Assembly: GCA_963576735.1 (NCBI GenBank) | Contig: OY755171.1 | Span: 19,380,182-19,444,181, forward strand | Source: Bedellia somnulentella | Lineage: Eukaryota > Arthropoda > Insecta > Lepidoptera > Bedelliidae | Length of the DNA: 64,000 nucleotides | Reading direction: 5' to 3' | Shown here: positions 58,301-63,504 of the stretch, piece after piece | Numbering within the stretch: the first letter of the stretch is position 1 | Layout: each line of letters begins with the position of its first letter | Position numbers and translations under genes: made by a program | The notes under the pieces: generated by a model | What the model was told of the DNA's origin: nothing | What the model saw: the letters and a program-made list of their open reading frames with translations, nothing else | Databases searched by the model: none

Positions 58301-60903
58301 ATTTCCGTGCAAGGAACTTGCATAAAGTCATCCAATAACTCTGCTGGTTTAGCTCGTTCATTTGGATAGATTTTTAGACATTTCTCTATTATTTTCCGAA
58401 GATTTTCTGGTATAGTCTGAAAACCATTTCAAGCTTTTTTAATACTCAGGGAGATTGCAAGTGAAGTGAACAGGAAGAAAAAAGTGGGGTATAGTTTTTT
58501 ATTACACAAAAGTTATAGTTTTTTATTGGTGGCCAAATATTTAGATGTTCTTTTGAAAAATATATATTTATATACAGGTTGTTATTGTATAGTGAGTATA
58601 TGCATGCACCAAATAATGGTACTCTAGGTATAATATTTTTCATGCAAGCATAAAATACTATAAGATACAATAGATCATCAAAGTCTATAATCGAATGTAT
58701 TGAAATAGTTATACCTTATATTTCTCTAAAGCCTCATGTTCTCTAGCTATTCTTTCCACAGGATTTTTTGAATGTATCAACGTAAGAATCCTCCTTAGTA
58801 TTGGAGCTGGTTTTAGGTTGGGCCAAAGTGGTCCCAAACATAGTTCCAATAGGATAATCCCGAATGTCCAGACATCAGATGATGGGCCTCCTCCTTTTAA
58901 TATTGTTTCTGGACTAAGGTACTTTGGAAGACTGGAACAGGAAACAAGTATATAGAATAGAATAGAAAATACTTTATTGCATATCACAAAAATAAAACTA
59001 AATTTCAGTACAAAAGAAAAAGTACAATTGGCCTTATCACTGAAAGCGATTTCTTCCAGACAACCCTTGAATGGTAAATCAATCAAAAATAATCATGCTA
59101 GGAAGATGTTTAATAACATGCAGGAACAAGTTGTTTTTCTTAGTAGTATAGTTTTAGTAAAAGATTAGATATCTCTTATTAAAACTATACTATCTATATT
59201 CTAGTTTTAATTATAACTAAGTAGTTACTAACTTTATATTTTATTAGATTGCAAATAATTCTGTACAGATTGGATGTACTCCTGATATTATGTTATTGTT
59301 TTTATTTTTATTGATTTATATATTTGAACTTCAGAACTTGTTACAAGTAGTCAGACCAGTTCAAAACCTTCTACTTTAAAATGAAACAAATAAGGCCAAT
59401 ACTCTCAGATAACCTATCCAATATTTGATTTACTCACCCTAGAGGAAACTGCACATCAGTCCCGCCGCCAGTCATATAAAACACTCCATAATTGAACAAC
59501 TTTATTTGGTTATTACTATCAAATAGAATATTGTCAGGAGCTAAAGTTCTATGAACTATATCAAGCTCATGAAGGTGGTATATTGCTTTGATAACTTGCT
59601 TTCCTATAGTGGCTATCTCTTCAAATGAAAAGGTTCTAGAGATTTCTTTCAGAGATTTCCCTATTACTTCTGATACAACTATTATTCTTTCTGGAAATAA
59701 AGTAAAATGAACAGTTATTATGTTAATAGCTGAGCTTTTTTATTGTATTAAATAATGGAAATAATAAAGGTTACTAACAAAATGTCTAGCAAAATACAAT
59801 GTGTCTCATGAAATTTTAAAAACATATTGATGTGGAATCAAAGTCCTTTTTAGTTTTACAGGAATCAAATCAGAAAACACTCTAATTTTATTCCCATTGA
59901 GAGCCAAGTATTAATAACTTGTGCTATGACATATTCTACTCAAGTGCATAAAAAATTGAGTACATACTTATCAGGCTATACTCAAGTCATTCATTTCCTA
60001 GGGTAAATTCTAATAACTAATTCACCACTTTGATGATCATAGCAAATTCTCAGTTTATCATATATTTTTTCGTACATCCCCTTATATTTTACACATTTGC
60101 AACAGTTGCCTTTCCTTGCATTCCATTAGTGTGACAGATAACTCACAGATGCATCAATCTATTTTTCTCCTAACTATATAAATAAATTATACATTTAGGA
60201 GAAAAATCTCTATGAGTTGGACATAGATTAAGAGATATGAACATTTGAGGTTTGAACTAAAGTGGGTTTCATACTATGGGTTAGGTTTTTAAAATTAAGA
60301 CTGCCTGCACTTTATATGTACAATTTTTACTACCACACAGATACAATGTATAGATGTGTAGCACTGGTTTACAATGTCACTTCCCCTTTCTACCAAAGGC
60401 GACTAAGGGTGTGGGGTTTGGTTTTTGAACGGTTTATGCAGTTGGAGACCCATCACAATTGATACTTTGTTTTTACCATCTTCTCCCCTATCAACTTCCA
60501 AATGTAGCTGAGGAGTTTCTAGCTCTGAAGCTCTGGCCACCCCTTTTTGGGATTTATGGTCATGAGTAGGTAATATGTATGTATGTACAAAGATACAACT
60601 TCAGAAATAAAAAGTGGTTTCAGTGCTTTCTGCTTAACAACATCCAAATTAGCCCTAGTCTCACAAAACATAACTCTAGGAAGCAAAAGAATTGGCGCCG
60701 CAGGACTCCTTACCATGTTTTCCTCTGATTATATCCAGGTAAGTGCAGAGGTTTGGATGCTCAATAGTAAGCAACTTCTGTGATCTGCCTAAAATAGTAA
60801 CTGAACTTGGTGTCAATGGTAATCCATTACTGCCGCATGTCTCCCCAGGGTGGTTTTTAGCAAAGAATGTGGTGGCCGCAAACCGTATTAGATTTTCATC
60901 CAT
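37863..60903 (-). CDS. TBCK: TBCK: pseudokinase, TBC and rhodanese domain protein, 13 exons, 801 aa
   Basis: Complete coding region assembled from 13 exons with GT...AG introns, in frame throughout and ending in TAA. The protein aligns end to end with animal TBCK (human about 893 residues). Residues 1-250 are a protein-kinase fold without catalysis: the HRD motif reads H110-R111-T112 and DFG reads N130-Y131-G132. Residues about 395-634 are the TBC domain, with the arginine finger R450 in IDVDIPRC and the glutamine finger Q485 in YWQG, so Rab-GAP activity looks possible. Residues about 663-801 are rhodanese-like; the active-site loop region (VVSVEDET) has no cysteine. In mammals TBCK is part of the FERRY complex on early endosomes, linking mRNA transport to Rab5, and influences mTOR signalling. 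The ATG has a good context (aaaaATGG). Exons span 23 kb because introns are full of transposons. Confidence 0.95.
38330..38385 (-). repeat. LINE-C fragment
   Basis: Diverged piece matching ggccactttgttcgatccta and gcaaacctct of the LINE-C end. Another scrap (gccataagtttcgattgggg) lies at about 38,450-38,475. Confidence 0.45.
39162..40241 (+). pseudogene. Mariner A transposase, two in-frame stops
   Basis: A single frame runs from ATG ([16 protein letters not shown]) to TAA but contains internal stops at 39,609-39,611 and at about 39,807-39,809. All three catalytic Asp positions are still readable: [15 protein letters not shown] and [14 protein letters not shown]. It resembles the intact mariner at 25.8 kb and is a different lineage from mariner B. 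Confidence 0.92.
40261..41557 (+). mobile_element. Mariner B (irritans-like), inserted in mariner A
   Basis: Inverted repeats start CGAGGGCGGGTCAATAAGTC and are near-perfect for about 30 bp at both ends, with TA duplications at 40,259-40,260 and 41,558-41,559. It inserted at a TA just inside the right terminal repeat of mariner A, so it is the youngest of the three layers. Confidence 0.95.
40441..41491 (+). pseudogene. Mariner B transposase, one frameshift and one stop
   Basis: Starts [11 protein letters not shown] frameshift lies in the run of eight A near 40,668-40,675, and a TAA interrupts the C-terminus at about 41,429-41,431, after which the frame continues to the natural end GDYVEK. 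Catalytic motifs are [16 protein letters not shown] and [14 protein letters not shown] (D,D34D). Sequence style and the terminus containing AATAAGTCC suit the irritans subfamily. Confidence 0.92.
42180..42222 (-). repeat. SINE-A tail fragment
   Basis: acatatactcacagctagaaattacagaaaggggtagccagagc is the last 45 bp of the family only. It sits at the 5' side of the LINE fragment. Confidence 0.55.
42270..43160 (+). pseudogene. Non-LTR retrotransposon, reverse transcriptase C-terminal part
   Basis: Decayed jockey/CR1-like LINE. Readable motifs include [10 protein letters not shown], the catalytic box FADDTALV, and [13 protein letters not shown] followed by [10 protein letters not shown]. Frame breaks at about 42,370, 42,580 and 42,670 disable it. 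The 5' portion (endonuclease, N-terminal RT) is absent. It lies in TBCK intron 12 in antisense orientation, just after the Helitron-like nest. Confidence 0.85.
43291..43395. repeat. (CA)n-rich microsatellite
   Basis: CACACA runs interrupted by ATA and TA steps, about 105 bp, following the LINE 3' part. Confidence 0.95.
43920..44091 (-). CDS. TBCK: TBCK exon 12 (aa 704-761)
   Basis: Acceptor cccaacag|GTTTG, donor CAGTTG|GTAAGT; phase 0. Rhodanese core [11 protein letters not shown] and [12 protein letters not shown]; no cysteine at the active-site loop, so sulfurtransferase activity is unlikely. Confidence 0.93.
44147..44378 (+). repeat. SINE-A copy, diverged
   Basis: gctgtgtgatgttgctttag, a degenerate centre and the tail aatagccgtgattgtatgta. 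One of the oldest-looking copies, in TBCK intron 11. Confidence 0.7.
44604..44728 (-). CDS. TBCK: TBCK exon 11 (aa 663-704)
   Basis: Acceptor ttatttcag|AATATGG, donor TTTGTT|GTAAGT; phase 2. It carries the ETSPRIS motif that precedes the rhodanese domain and the strand VDIRS. Confidence 0.9.
45062..45314 (-). repeat. SINE-A copy, near full length
   Basis: From the (CATA)n tail to ccgacactacacagca, in TBCK intron 10, in the same orientation as the gene. Confidence 0.87.
45430..45513 (-). CDS. TBCK: TBCK exon 10 (aa 635-662)
   Basis: Short 84-base exon: acceptor tgttacag|CAATCC, donor CCAAAG|GTAGTT. Its weakly conserved sequence ([17 protein letters not shown]) matches the family position SINLFCWTPKSATYR, and its length keeps the frame on both sides. 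Confidence 0.8.
45749..46125 (+). repeat. SINE-B copy, full length
   Basis: Best complete copy. Head GACGTGATAGCTCAATGGGT, B-box GTGTTCAAATCCCGGG, body with aacggtgagggaaaacatcg, and 3' end ccccttcggggatattcggc followed by gtgaacgtttatgttatg. The head resembles a tRNA with A- and B-box promoters for RNA polymerase III. Confidence 0.9.
46285..46312 (+). repeat. tRNA-like B-box relic
   Basis: GGTTGCGGGTTCGATACCCGC is a T-arm-like hairpin without the rest of a tRNA; a scrap of a tRNA-derived SINE. Confidence 0.4.
46393..47277 (+). mobile_element. Helitron-like element H1, copy 3
   Basis: A|TCTGTAGAGAGGTCAATTC to CTGATCCACTAG|T, 885 bp, uninterrupted except for a short SINE/LINE tail-like insertion near 47,030 (tagtcgtgagtatatgtatg). 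In TBCK intron 9. Confidence 0.83.
47383..47533 (-). repeat. LINE-C 3' end, well preserved
   Basis: Complete match to the family end from the CATA tail to ttcatactgcggacacctg. Used with the 57.1 kb copy to read the C-terminal peptide frame. Confidence 0.82.
48069..48663. repeat. 595-bp near-perfect hairpin in TBCK intron 9
   Basis: Left arm 48,069-48,332 and right arm 48,390-48,663 are reverse complements with only a handful of differences, the largest being a short indel near the loop; the loop is 57 bp. Arms start aattggcctagacctcgctt. No ORF. The primary transcript of TBCK would fold into about 265 bp of double-stranded RNA. Confidence 0.92.
48680..48802 (+). repeat. LINE-C 3' end, diverged
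   Basis: ggttttccaggatcgtacaa, tagtctctgaataccctaat and the tail ggcgtgagtacatac. It lies between the hairpin and a SINE-A copy. Confidence 0.65.
48817..49062 (-). repeat. SINE-A copy, near full length
   Basis: catatactcacggctataaa to aagccgacactacatac; in TBCK intron 9. Confidence 0.85.
49588..49745 (+). repeat. SINE-F copy, head missing
   Basis: Matches the body of the tRNA-headed element at 55.1 kb: gaatcacctggttatccaaa-like start, gttaagccgtcggtctcgac, and gtgtagtggactatagccaa. It ends about 40 bp from TBCK exon 9. Confidence 0.75.
49787..49974 (-). CDS. TBCK: TBCK exon 9 (aa 572-634)
   Basis: Acceptor attccag|ATGTCTTC, donor GTTAAG|GTATGT; phase 0. End of the TBC domain: HLWDALL and [22 protein letters not shown] copy ends about 40 bp beyond the donor. 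Confidence 0.95.
50018..50140 (+). repeat. SINE-A 3' half
   Basis: Starts at cgatacttcatttctaccac and ends attgccgtgagtatatgtat plus TATG repeats, about 45 bp beyond the TBCK exon 9 acceptor. Confidence 0.78.
50340..50515 (+). repeat. SINE-A copy, 5' end missing
   Basis: tagacttatggtattgggga, gatacgattagaaacccatc, and the tail tatagccgagagtatatgta. Confidence 0.72.
50558..50968. mobile_element. MITE with 40-bp perfect inverted ends and 8-bp duplication
   Basis: Ends CACTGACCTCCATTATACTA...(40 bp) and their exact complement; flanks are the 8-bp direct repeat GGTAAAAT (50,550-50,557 and 50,969-50,976). It is 411 bp, without coding capacity, in TBCK intron 8. An 8-bp duplication fits hAT, P or related groups, but CACTG termini are not typical of hAT, so I leave the superfamily open. 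Confidence 0.92.
51176..51382 (-). CDS. TBCK: TBCK exon 8 (aa 503-572)
   Basis: Acceptor tcatacag|CTAGAGC, donor TTCAC|GTGAGT; phase 1. Encodes the highly conserved [18 protein letters not shown] and AIPWFLTMF segments of the TBC domain. Confidence 0.95.
51437..51680 (-). repeat. SINE-A copy, near full length
   Basis: tacttaaggccataaatccc to ttgacaatacacagcac; in TBCK intron 7, 55 bp upstream of the exon 8 acceptor. Confidence 0.85.
51825..52000 (+). repeat. SINE-A copy, diverged and truncated
   Basis: cgcagatgtcgtatgaggcg, gtttttgggctgatccgtca; the tail is lost. Confidence 0.6.
52098..52356 (+). mobile_element. Helitron-like element H4, short
   Basis: A|TCCTTACTAATATTATAAATC opening and GGGCGGAAAGCTAG|T end, 259 bp. 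It shares the ctaatattataaa opening phrase with H3. The 3' end lies about 16 bp beyond the GT donor region of TBCK exon 7. Confidence 0.78.
52378..52555 (-). CDS. TBCK: TBCK exon 7 (aa 444-503)
   Basis: Acceptor cccatag|ATAGACG, donor GAAG|GTAAGC; phase 1. It holds both catalytic finger motifs of the TBC domain, IDVDIPRC (Arg) and YWQG (Gln). The following stretch is unusually Cys-rich ([12 protein letters not shown]) compared with the acidic/serine version in vertebrates. Confidence 0.95.
52636..52765 (+). repeat. LINE-D 3' untranslated end
   Basis: gggttgtctgaaaagatcgc, tcttagtgataagaccgcca, gtgatgtgcaataaagag and a poly(T/A) run. It is a 5'-truncated non-LTR element end, matching the copy at 58.96 kb on the other strand. 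Confidence 0.75.
52790..53979. other. TBCK intron 6 sequence without gene
   Basis: AT-rich intronic DNA. Apart from a CATA-like scrap with caacggctataaatccgaa at about 53,128-53,150 (SINE-A tail relic), no repeat or motif is recognised. Confidence 0.5.
53980..54098 (-). repeat. SINE-E copy 1 (tRNA-like head)
   Basis: On the minus strand a tRNA-like unit: GATAGCTCAATGGCAGAGCG (D-arm), GCGGGTTCGATTCCCGC (T-arm), then gtgtcgaaatttttctttcc and an A/T-rich tail. The acceptor stem is imperfect and the anticodon arm does not form five proper pairs, so this is a tRNA-derived repeat rather than a gene. Confidence 0.75.
54262..54445 (+). repeat. SINE-E copy 2 (tRNA-like head)
   Basis: Leader gtatttcgcgctggcagcca, then a 73-base tRNA-like unit (54,307-54,379) with a seven-pair acceptor stem (GACACGG/CTGTGTC), a good D-arm (GCTC/GAGC) and T-arm (GCGGG/CCCGC), but an anticodon arm that pairs badly (ACGGG...ACCCG). 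The same taataatcc...ggttttcatgaacaaaaaca segment follows copies 1 and 2 in the same direction although the tRNA parts point in opposite directions. Confidence 0.75.
54896..55057 (-). CDS. TBCK: TBCK exon 6 (aa 390-443)
   Basis: Acceptor cttcacag|GGTTACC, donor CGACAG|GTTTGT; phase 0. It begins the TBC domain ([18 protein letters not shown], then [12 protein letters not shown]). A tRNA-headed SINE-F starts 35 bp upstream of its acceptor in the opposite orientation. Confidence 0.95.
55092..55395 (+). repeat. SINE-F copy with tRNA-like head
   Basis: Head GCCTCCGTGGTCTCGCGGTT...GGGTTCGATCCCCAGGG carries A- and B-box sequences. The body has gttaagccgtcggtcccggc and gcgtagtggactatagccaa, a motif set I associate with lepidopteran SINEs. 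The tRNA part has weak acceptor and anticodon stems, so I do not call a tRNA gene. Confidence 0.8.
55494..55745 (+). repeat. SINE-A copy, best preserved
   Basis: Full element from tgccgtgtagtgccggctta to atacagccgtgagtatatgt with TATG repeats. An A-box-like stretch (CGGCTTAGAATG) and a B-box-like one (GGTTGGAGACC) are present but far apart, so RNA polymerase III origin is uncertain. Confidence 0.9.
56072..56330 (+). repeat. SINE-A copy, near full length
   Basis: acgtgtagtgacggctgtgt to tatagccgtgagtatatgta with TATG repeats; in TBCK intron 5. Confidence 0.86.
56619..56750. mobile_element. 132-bp hairpin MITE in TBCK intron 5
   Basis: ccgatttctcaattgagtat pairs with its mirror atactcaattaagaaatcgg; inverted similarity covers about 50 bp per arm. 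No clear target duplication. The element ends about 35 bp beyond the exon 5 donor site. Confidence 0.8.
56785..57028 (-). CDS. TBCK: TBCK exon 5 (aa 308-389)
   Basis: Acceptor atttcag|TGCAC, donor CTTTGT|GTAAGT; phase 0. It is the linker between pseudokinase and TBC domain, with the conserved [10 protein letters not shown] motif. A 132-bp hairpin element lies about 35 bp beyond its donor. Confidence 0.93.
57085..57163 (+). repeat. LINE-C segment, start of a mosaic
   Basis: Encodes the [18 protein letters not shown] part of the LINE-C C-terminus, then breaks off at gctagagaaacac, 50 bp short of the normal end. It begins 57 bp upstream of the TBCK exon 5 acceptor. Confidence 0.75.
57176..57228 (+). 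repeat. SINE-E 5' segment in mosaic
   Basis: aaataaaggatagaagaattt, cgcgctggcagccattgaca, cggtgg is the leader of SINE-E and stops just inside the tRNA-like head. Confidence 0.75.
57232..57530 (-). repeat. SINE-B copy, tail missing, end of mosaic
   Basis: Begins abruptly at gactttgtcacctggtgttc and runs to the tRNA-like head (ctgggctatcacggtc). The 3' end of the SINE is replaced by the SINE-E segment. Confidence 0.83.
57615..58130 (-). repeat. SINE-A copy split by a retroelement end
   Basis: The tail half (ataactcacagccatgaatc...) and the head half (tggaagtttattgaggaaaa...atgcagct) are separated at about 57,684-57,950 by unrelated sequence. Both halves are diverged. Confidence 0.7.
57684..57950 (-). 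repeat. 5'-truncated retroelement end inside SINE-A
   Basis: On the minus strand it ends ataaataaacaagttatcta followed by (TCTA)n, as expected for a LINE 3' end with poly(A)-like tail. No coding part remains; family unassigned. Confidence 0.5.
58154..58416 (-). CDS. TBCK: TBCK exon 4 (aa 221-308)
   Basis: Acceptor gttttcag|ACTATACC, donor CCTGT|GTAAGT; phase 2. It carries the end of the kinase fold and the TBCK-specific [16 protein letters not shown] motif. Confidence 0.93.
58715..58931 (-). CDS. TBCK: TBCK exon 3 (aa 148-220)
   Basis: Acceptor gttccag|TCTTCC, donor AAG|GTATAA; phase 0. The kinase C-lobe motifs YLSPET (APE-like) and [14 protein letters not shown] are clear. A minus-strand LINE-D end is inserted only about 26 bp upstream of the acceptor. 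Confidence 0.95.
58957..59090 (-). repeat. LINE-D 3' untranslated end
   Basis: On the minus strand: gggttgtctggaagaaatcg, ctttcagtgataaggccaat, gtgatatgcaataaagtat, then (TTCTA)n. It sits about 26 bp upstream of TBCK exon 3. Confidence 0.75.
59438..59690 (-). CDS. TBCK: TBCK exon 2 (aa 64-148)
   Basis: Acceptor tttccag|AAAG, donor CTAGG|GTGAGT; phase 2. It encodes the middle of the kinase fold, including HRTLAPDN, where the catalytic Asp of HRD is Thr, and the DFG position, which is NYG. The gene model therefore predicts a pseudokinase. Confidence 0.95.
59691..60369. other. TBCK intron 1 sequence without gene
   Basis: AT-rich intron DNA; nothing recognised. Confidence 0.5.
60370..60590 (+). 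repeat. SINE-A copy, internally shortened
   Basis: gtttacaatgtcacttcccc, a missing gtgtcgtaag segment, ttggagacccatcacaattg, and tail atggtcatgagtaggtaata. In TBCK intron 1. Confidence 0.75.
60714..60903 (-). CDS. TBCK: TBCK exon 1 (aa 1-63)
   Basis: Start of the pseudokinase N-lobe. The conserved [10 protein letters not shown] block identifies the family. Donor CATG|GTAAGG; phase 1. No ATP-binding lysine of the VAIK type is seen. Confidence 0.93.
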
Positions 60904-61379
60904 TTTCTTTTATTGTTTAACAATTAATATTTGTGGGTGGTGCTGCTCCAGGTACTTACGGATCATAAGATTACCAATAAAACTGACACTAGTTTCACCA
61001 CATCCTTCAATTTAATTTTAATGCTTATGTCTATTACTTCAGTATGAATTTACTTTATATTATCATAAAATTTTACCAAGTCAAGTAAATTAACTTCAAT
61101 TACTAACAAAAACAAAACAAACATTCAGTAGGGACGTGCCACGCCATCCGGCGATCGGCAAGCATATGATCCGATCCGGTTTCCGGCTATTTTCGGAACT
61201 GATCTGATCGGGCCCTTCAATTTTGTGTCGTATCACAAAGATCCTGTGAATTAAAAAGCGATTCCTTGACTGACAATCGTTATATAGCTACTTTATATAT
61301 AGTTAATTTATATATTACATAGTATTTTTAAATTTTAAAATAGTGTTTTTTTTCCTGTTCTTGTGGCATAGTTGATATA
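60904..61379. other. TBCK upstream region
   Basis: Contains the TBCK 5' leader and presumably its promoter; no TATA box or clear initiator is evident. A GC-rich patch at 61,129-61,230 (gggacgtgccacgccatccg, ttcggaactgatctgatcgg) looks like a fragment of a DNA element but has no visible partner end. Confidence 0.4.
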
Positions 61380-61752
61380 AAACGGGCCCTTGCTACTATC
61401 AATGGAAAGATCATGGAAACAACTGGATGGTTGCATGATGATGGCAAGAGACCGGATGGTATGCCGTTTATTCCCTGGAAAATTGGGGGACGCTTGTGTG
61501 GGATGCAACCTGTGTCGACATACTGGCGCCTTCCCATTTGTCTTGGTCAGCTGCTCGGGCTGGAGCTAAAGCGACATACTCTGAGTGTCTAAAGAAGCTT
61601 AAATATGGCTTCTCGGACGAAATTCATAGTTTTATTCCTTTCGCTGTGGGACCCTCGGTCCATGGGGTTCAGGTGCGCGTCGATTTTTCAAGGAAATATC
61701 TGCACGCCCAATCAAAACTAGTGGGAGTCTTAGAGCTGGCAAAGAAATACTA
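61380..61752 (+). pseudogene. Retroelement C-terminal domain remnant, frameshifted
   Basis: One frame reads DGKRPDGMPFIPWKIGG and, after a frameshift near 61,495, the next reads TLVWDATCVDILAPSHL followed by about 80 codons ending FIPFAV... and a stop. The RPDG...W..G..LVWDAT pattern resembles a PD-(D/E)XK-type segment that I recall at the C-terminus of reverse-transcriptase-encoding ORFs in many invertebrates. That recollection is unverified. Confidence 0.45.
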
Positions 61753-62189
61753 ACTGAAGACTTTCACCTAAAAGTTAAAAAAGTCATAAAAAATATTTTT
61801 TAAAATTAAGTTAAAAACTAAAATGTTTTTAACGTCAAAATTTTTAAATTTACTTATTAATTCGTTGTTACTCATGTCCTTCGGAAGGTGTTCGTAAAAG
61901 GAAGAAGCAACAAAGAAACTCTTCACATTCACATATTTTCAAAATATGGTTTGTACAATTTTGGGTTAAACATATTTTTACTTTATAAAAGATTTTTTAT
62001 GCGGAAAAACCAAACGCTAGTTTGACATAATTGAACTAAATTGTCCATCACAAAAAACCAATCACATAACATGAGAAGAAAAATCCTCAACAGACAATTA
62101 TTCCTGGGAATAACGAGGGAAGATTTATAGCTTTACGGACACGGTGATGTGCGCGTTGGGTCCTTATCGTTTGAAAAATCTTGAACACT
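61753..62189. other. No gene recognised
   Basis: AT-rich spacer between two retroelement fragments; possibly the 3' untranslated part of one of them. Confidence 0.4.
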
Positions 62190-63350
62190 TTAGTAAGATT
62201 TCTTTAAAAGCATTGCTTTAATTGCATTTTTAAAAGATGCCACAGGCAATTCCATTATGTCAGAAGGATGATTGTTAAACATTTGGAGGGATAGTCCCAT
62301 AAAGTAGTTACTTATTTTATTAAGTCTCCACGTCGGTACGTTAAGTTTGTCCTTATTTCGAGTGTTAACAGTATGCCTACCGCTACTACCACTTTATGAC
62401 TAACACTAACTTTACCAAATTGGCCTATATGCTTTTTGGCATACATTACATTCTCAAATATGTATTGGCAAGGGACAGTTAAAATGCCAATATCTTTAAT
62501 TTTTTCGCGCAACGAAAACCTCGACCTTAGCATGTAATTAGGTCGGATAGCTCGCTTTTGTAAGACAAAAACACTATAAACATCAGCCGCTTTTCCCCAT
62601 AACAAAATACCGTACGACATAATACTATGAAAATAACTGAAATAAAATCTTACGCACGGCATACGCTGCTGAGCTCAGCCTTTTAGAAAGTGTTAGGCCG
62701 GGACTCCACCAAAGCAGAGATGTGTGCGGTGTGCTGTGTGCTGTGCGAGAAGAGATGTTATTCAGCTCGCGGGACTCCACCAAAGCGGAGATGTGTGCGG
62801 TGTGCTGTGCGAGAAGAGATGTTTTTCAGCTCGGGTGCGAGGCGTTGAGTGCTCAGTACGCATTCTCAGCGCGCGGGGTTCTGCGGGTTGCTAGCGGGCG
62901 AGAGGGGGGAGGGTGACATCGCTCACTGCACGCCGCTCACATCTCTCGTCTCCACTGCGCGTCGTCCGCGCACAGCTCACATCTCCGCTTCCATCGCGAC
63001 ATACAAATATTACACATCTCCGCACAGCGATCTCCACTGAAGCTGAGCGGAGAGGAGACGTGTCAATAACTCAATTCTATTGGTTGTTTAAAAAACATCT
63101 CCTCTCAGCTCGTCTCGTCTCCGCTTTGGTGGAGTCCCGGCCTTAGTATATAGGGTCCCCATTGCAACTTAGAATCGATTGTTCTCCCTAGGAATTTAGG
63201 AATATCGTCTCTTTCAGTAATTCTACTTTTTCAATGTCAATAACAATATTTGCATAAACTTGCCTAACCTTTGGTAAAGTAAATTTAATACATTTAGTTT
63301 TTTTGGCATTCAGAACCAGGTTATTTACAGTAAACCAATGCAATACCAGT
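62190..63350 (-). pseudogene. Non-LTR retrotransposon RT C-terminus, split by a MITE
   Basis: On the minus strand, 63,350-63,146 reads TVNNLVLNAKKTKCIKFT and on; after the MITE, 62,690-62,312 continues with SIMSYGILLWGKAADVY and VLQKRAIR, typical of the region after the catalytic domain in jockey/CR1-like LINEs. A frameshift near 62,370 then leads to a final segment ending in a stop near 62,190. The catalytic domain itself is missing. Confidence 0.8.
62696..63142. mobile_element. PIF/Harbinger-like MITE
   Basis: 20-bp perfect inverted ends GGCCGGGACTCCACCAAAGC flanked by TTA on both sides (62,693-62,695 and 63,143-63,145); a 3-bp TTA/TAA duplication is typical of PIF/Harbinger. The left end is duplicated internally: gggactccaccaaagcggag recurs about 70 bp inwards. 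It is GC-rich compared with the neighbourhood and has no transposase gene. Confidence 0.88.
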
Positions 63351-63504
63351 GAGATACAAGTGAGATAATCTGGTAAATAATATTATTAATATAGTAATTA
63401 ATATCAATACTCGTAAATTTTTTAAATCCAAACTTAAGTGGTGCCAAAATAACGCTGAGCAAATCAGAATGGATATAGTAGCGTCGCACCACTCAGGAAA
63501 AAAA

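Noticed and set aside
60519..61015. ORFs on both strands around TBCK exon 1
   Set aside because: They are read-through of the exon 1 frame past its donor, and antisense shadows; the spliced TBCK model accounts for the coding signal.
62722..63146. Three overlapping plus-strand ORFs rich in Arg, Ser and His
   Set aside because: They lie entirely within the GC-rich Harbinger-like MITE, which is bounded by TTA duplications and has no transposase motif.
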